The translations under genes and the position numbers were made by a program. The notes beneath the pieces were generated by a model. That model searched no databases. It was not told the origin of the DNA and saw nothing but the letters and a program-made list of their open reading frames with translations. From NCBI GenBank assembly GCA_041665185.1, contig JBAYJH010000208.1, positions 1 to 8,825 of the forward strand: a stretch of DNA of 8,825 nt, given 5' to 3'. This DNA is from JACRAR01 sp041665185. GTDB lineage: Bacteria > Pseudomonadota > Gammaproteobacteria > Burkholderiales > Rhodocyclaceae. Shown here piece after piece: positions 5,828 through 8,825 of the stretch (position 1 is its first letter; each line of letters begins with the position of its first letter).

Positions 5828-6709
5828 ATGCTGAATACCGAAGCGCCGGATCGCCGGCATGCGGATCTTGATCTCTATCCGGTCGAAGACCTCGTCAATG
5901 CCTTCATCGACGACCAGACCCAGGCGGTCAGCGCGGTGCGTGCGGCCAGCCAGCAGATCGCGGCGGCGGTCTCCGCCGCAGTGCCGCGCATCGCCGCCGG
6001 TGGTCGCCTCGTTTATGTCGGCGCCGGTACTTCCGGCCGACTCGGGCTGCTGGACAGCGTGGAACTCTACCCGACGTTCTCCTGGCCCAGGGAGCGAGCG
6101 GTGGCCCTGCTGGCCGGCGGCGCGACGGCGATGTACGAGGCGGTCGAAGGCGCCGAGGACGACCGCCAGCAAGGCGCCGCGGACCTGCTCGCTGCCAGGG
6201 TCGGTCCGCTGGACGTGGTGCTGCTGCTGGCGGCATCCGGCGTCACGCCCTATGTCCTGGGTGCCTTGCGTGCGGCCCGCGCCGCTGGCGCGTTGACGGT
6301 GGGTTTGTGCAACAACGCGCATGCGCCGATTGCGCTCGAAGCGGAAATCGGGATCACGCTCGATACCGGCCAGGAAGTGATCGCGGGCAGCACGCGCCTC
6401 AAAGCCGGCACCTCGCAGAAGATCGCCCTGAACACTCTTTCCAGCGCCATCATGGTGCGCCTGCACAAAGTCCATGGCAACCTGATGGTGGATCTCAAGC
6501 CCACCAACGCCAAGCTGATTCGCCGGGCCATTGGCCTCACCACCCTGGTGAGCGGCGCCGACGAGGAAGCCGCGCGTGCCATGCTGGAGGCAAGCGGTTT
6601 TCAAGTCAAGGTGGCGATCGTGGCGCTGACCCGGAAGATATCCGTCGAGCAGGCGCAACTGCGGTTATCTGCCGTGGGTGGCAGCCTGCGGCAGGCCCTG
6701 GCCGATTGA
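5828..6709 (+). CDS. murQ: N-acetylmuramic acid 6-phosphate etherase
   Basis: Cytoplasmic SIS-fold lyase of 293 residues that removes the D-lactyl ether from MurNAc-6-P, giving GlcNAc-6-P and D-lactate. It is the committed step for using peptidoglycan muramic acid. The signature YVGAGTSGRLGLLDSVE (63-79) contains the conserved Glu79. EGAEDD (107-112) contains Glu110, the same 31-residue spacing as the two catalytic glutamates of E. coli MurQ (Glu83/Glu114). STRLKAGTSQKIALNTLS (188-205) and HGNLMVDLKPTNAKL (216-230) are diagnostic of the family. ATG 5828 follows GAGGAG with a 9-base spacing, in a 49-base gap after nagB-II, so it initiates independently but probably on the same transcript. Its product feeds NagA two genes upstream. 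No AnmK or PTS MurP gene is visible, so MurNAc-6-P must come from another kinase, perhaps the first gene of this operon. Confidence 0.96.
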   Translation: MLNTEAPDRRHADLDLYPVEDLVNAFIDDQTQAVSAVRAASQQIAAAVSAAVPRIAAGGRLVYVGAGTSGRLGLLDSVELYPTFSWPRERAVALLAGGATAMYEAVEGAEDDRQQGAADLLAARVGPLDVVLLLAASGVTPYVLGALRAARAAGALTVGLCNNAHAPIALEAEIGITLDTGQEVIAGSTRLKAGTSQKIALNTLSSAIMVRLHKVHGNLMVDLKPTNAKLIRRAIGLTTLVSGADEEAARAMLEASGFQVKVAIVALTRKISVEQAQLRLSAVGGSLRQALAD

Positions 6710-6752
6710 CGATACACTGGCGGCCTTCAATCCAAGCGCTGGCGAGAGACCC

Positions 6753-8030
6753 ATGGGAATAAATAGAAGCGCCTGGTGGTGGATTCCGTCGCTGTATTTC
6801 GGCCAGGGCATCCCCTATGTGGTGGTGATGACGCTGTCGGTGATCATGTACAAGAACATGAACATCTCCAACACCGACATCGCCCTATACACCAGCTGGC
6901 TTTACCTGCCCTGGGTCATCAAGCCGCTGTGGGCGCCCTTCATCGACATGTTCAGGACCAAGCGCTGGTGGGTGGTGACGCTACAGCTGCTGATCGGGGC
7001 GGCGTTGGCACTGGTGGCACTGACCCTTCCGCTGCCGAACTTCTTCCAGATCACCCTGGCGGTATTCTGGCTGATGGCGTTTGCCTCGGCGACCCACGAT
7101 ATCGCCGCCGACGGGTTTTACATGCTGGGACTGAAGCAACACCAGCAGGCGGCCTTCGTCGGTGTGCGCAGCACCTTCTATCGCATCGCCATGGTCACCG
7201 GGCAGGGCGGTCTGGTGTATCTGGCGGGCCAGTTGACCGAATCCACCGGCAACGTCGGCCTGGCCTGGTCCGTGGTGTTCTTCATCCTGGCCGGGATGTT
7301 CCTGGCCTTGTCCATCTACCATCGCTTCATCCTGCCGGTCCCGCCCAGCGACCGGGCAACCGCCAGCGGCGCGCCGGTGTTGAAGGAATTCCTGACGACC
7401 TTCGCCGCATTTTTCAGGAAGAAGGACATCCTCATCATCCTGGCCTTCCTGCTGCTCTACCGTTTTGCCGAAGCGCAGTTGCTCAAGATGGCCGCGCCTT
7501 TCCTGCTGGATGCAGTCGCCCAGGGCGGGCTGGGCCTGAGCACCCAGGCCGTCGGCATCGTCTACGGCACGGTCGGCGTGGTCGCGCTGACGCTGGGCGG
7601 CTTGCTGGGCGGTTATGTCATTTCAAGGCAGGGTCTGAAGTTCTGGTTGTGGATCATGGTGCTCTCGGTGCATGCGCCGGATCTGGTCTTCATCTATCTT
7701 TCCAGCGCCCAGCCCAGCGACATTTTCATCGTCGCCGCCGCGCTGGCCATCGAGCAATTCGGCTACGGTTTCGGTTTTGCCGCCTACATGCTCTACATGA
7801 TCATGGTTTCGGACGGGGTGCACAAGACCGCCCACTATGCCATCTGCACCGGTTTCATGGCGCTCGGCATGATGCTGCCGGGCATGCTCAGCGGCTGGAT
7901 CCAGTCGCAACTCGGTTACCTGAATTTCTTCATCTGGGTTTGCATCGCCACGGTTCCGGCGTTCCTCGTCACGGTCTTCGTCAAGATCGATCCCGAATTC
8001 GGCAAGAAACAAGATGAAGCCAGGAATTGA
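6753..8030 (+). CDS. AmpG-like MFS permease (amino-sugar/muropeptide importer candidate)
   Basis: Inner-membrane major facilitator protein of 425 residues with about 12 hydrophobic spans. AmpG/acetyl-CoA-transporter-like signatures include YFGQGIPYVVV at 15-25, SWLYLPWVIKPLWAPFID at 48-65 (TM2 and the following loop), and the charged motif ATHDIAADGFYM at 112-123, equivalent to the D-x3-D motif in AmpG. A basic cytoplasmic loop around 197-225 separates the two six-helix halves. E. coli AmpG is longer (about 490 residues, with extra helices), so this belongs to the shorter relatives common in polysaccharide-degrading Gram-negatives. The ATG at 6753 is preceded only by a weak GAGAGA, 43 bases after the murQ stop. 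An earlier in-frame ATG at 6678 lies inside murQ and would add 25 unrelated residues. Position after murQ suggests import of GlcNAc, MurNAc or GlcNAc-MurNAc disaccharide; the exact substrate is inference. Confidence 0.85.
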   Translation: MGINRSAWWWIPSLYFGQGIPYVVVMTLSVIMYKNMNISNTDIALYTSWLYLPWVIKPLWAPFIDMFRTKRWWVVTLQLLIGAALALVALTLPLPNFFQITLAVFWLMAFASATHDIAADGFYMLGLKQHQQAAFVGVRSTFYRIAMVTGQGGLVYLAGQLTESTGNVGLAWSVVFFILAGMFLALSIYHRFILPVPPSDRATASGAPVLKEFLTTFAAFFRKKDILIILAFLLLYRFAEAQLLKMAAPFLLDAVAQGGLGLSTQAVGIVYGTVGVVALTLGGLLGGYVISRQGLKFWLWIMVLSVHAPDLVFIYLSSAQPSDIFIVAAALAIEQFGYGFGFAAYMLYMIMVSDGVHKTAHYAICTGFMALGMMLPGMLSGWIQSQLGYLNFFIWVCIATVPAFLVTVFVKIDPEFGKKQDEARN

Positions 8031-8825
8031 CCAGCGGCTCCTGCTCGTTTTCGCCGCCATCTGGCTGGCCGCGGCCCCCCTGCACGGCGGAGCAGCGGCA
8101 GTGGAGGCGCCAGCGGAGTCAACGCAACTAGCGCAACTATCTTCCGAGGACGCGCCGCCGGCGCCGCGGGAGTTTCGCGCCGCCTGGGTAGCGAGCGTCA
8201 CCAACATCGACTGGCCCAGCCGCCGCGATCTGACGGTGGCGCAGCAGCAAGCCGAGATCGTCGCCTTGCTCGACCGCGCCCGCACGCTGAACCTGAATGC
8301 CATCGTGCTGCAAGTCCGGCCCAGCGCGGATGCCTTGTACCCGTCGGCGCTGGAACCCTGGTCAGAGTATCTGACCGGGGAGCAGGGCAGGGCGCCCGAG
8401 CCCTTGTACGATCCGCTGAAGATGTGGGTCGATGAAGCCCATCGGCGCGGTATCGAATTGCACGCCTGGTTCAACCCCTATCGCGCGCGCCACATTCAGG
8501 CCAAATCGCCGCCGTCGCCGCAGCATATCTCCGTCACCCAGCCGCAACTGGTCAGGAAGTATGGCAACTATCTGTGGATCGATCCCGGCGAGCCGGACGC
8601 CATACGGCACACCCTGGCGGTGGTTCTGGATGTGGTGCGGCGCTATGACATCGATGGTGTCCACGTCGACGATTATTTCTATCCGTATCCCATCGAGGCG
8701 CCGGTCGACGGCGGCAACGATCCGGTCGCGGCAGCAGCGCGGCAGAAGCGCCAGGCACCGGAACTGGATTTCCCCGATGAGCCGTCCTGGCAGGCCTACC
8801 TTGCCAAAGGGGGCTATCTGGCCCG
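8014..8825 (+). CDS. Secreted GHL10/DUF187 family glycosidase, N-terminal part (runs off right edge)
   Basis: Only the first 270 codons are visible and the frame is open to the window end. Residues 1-29 are a signal peptide (hydrophobic 9-23, probable cleavage GAAA|V after 29) with no lipobox cysteine, followed by an Ala/Pro/Glu-rich linker to about residue 50. The TIM-barrel catalytic domain starts at PREFRAAWVASVTNIDWPS (51-69). It continues with LQVRPSADALYPS (99-111), ELHAWFNPYR (148-157) and DGVHVDDYFYPYP (214-226), the hallmark strands of glycosyl-hydrolase-like family 10 (PF02638). E. coli DigH (YddW), a member of this family, acts on peptide-free peptidoglycan strands. That activity would suit a murQ/AmpG-like operon, although polysaccharide-specific members also exist. 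The start overlaps the permease gene by 17 bases with only an A/G-rich stretch upstream, so coupling is likely. About 20 residues between YPYP (223-226) and FPDEPSW look like a family-variable insertion. Confidence 0.9.
   Translation, partial: MKPGIDQRLLLVFAAIWLAAAPLHGGAAAVEAPAESTQLAQLSSEDAPPAPREFRAAWVASVTNIDWPSRRDLTVAQQQAEIVALLDRARTLNLNAIVLQVRPSADALYPSALEPWSEYLTGEQGRAPEPLYDPLKMWVDEAHRRGIELHAWFNPYRARHIQAKSPPSPQHISVTQPQLVRKYGNYLWIDPGEPDAIRHTLAVVLDVVRRYDIDGVHVDDYFYPYPIEAPVDGGNDPVAAAARQKRQAPELDFPDEPSWQAYLAKGGYLA

Overview
The window is high-GC proteobacterial DNA holding a sugar-catabolism locus for the amino sugars of chitin and the cell wall. It carries a TonB-dependent receptor whose TonB box reads VVVTGI, a SIS-type glucosamine-6-phosphate deaminase, and a GntR/HutC regulator inside a GlcNAc operon. 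This combination suggests a Betaproteobacterium (Oxalobacteraceae/Massilia-like), or less likely a Xanthomonad-type Gammaproteobacterium. The taxonomic call is inference from gene content and style.

Layout: two divergent transcription units flank a 459-base regulatory gap (1526-1984). On the minus strand, a family 1 extracellular solute-binding protein (251-1525) is followed by the N-terminal 61 codons of a TonB-dependent receptor, which runs off the left edge. On the plus strand a tightly packed operon runs from 1985 to beyond the right edge. Its order is: GlcNAc kinase-like BadF-family ATPase, GntR/HutC regulator, NagA, NagB-II (SIS deaminase/isomerase), MurQ (MurNAc-6-phosphate etherase), an AmpG-like MFS permease, and a secreted GHL10/DUF187 glycosidase cut off by the window end. 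Four junctions overlap: ATGA at kinase/GntR and GntR/NagA, 23 bases at NagA/NagB-II and 17 bases at MFS/GHL10. The other two gaps are about 45-50 bases. One polycistronic, partly translationally coupled transcript is therefore likely.

Proposed job (inference): saccharides cross the outer membrane through the TonB receptor or are released in the periplasm by the GHL10 enzyme. The AmpG-like permease brings them into the cytoplasm and the kinase phosphorylates GlcNAc, possibly also MurNAc. MurQ converts MurNAc-6-P to GlcNAc-6-P, NagA deacetylates it, and NagB-II deaminates it to fructose-6-P. The GntR protein probably senses a phosphorylated amino sugar and controls the divergent promoters. Candidate direct-repeat operators (two TGGTAT units 11 bases apart at 1930-1946, and a looser mirror copy at 1793-1814) lie in the gap.

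No tRNA, rRNA, CRISPR array, insertion sequence or convincing rho-independent terminator was seen. The most interesting aspect is the joining of a MurNAc/peptidoglycan branch (MurQ, AmpG-like carrier, GHL10) to a GlcNAc operon in which MurP, AnmK and NagZ are absent from the visible part. An orphan solute-binding protein is paired with a TonB receptor rather than with ABC permease genes.
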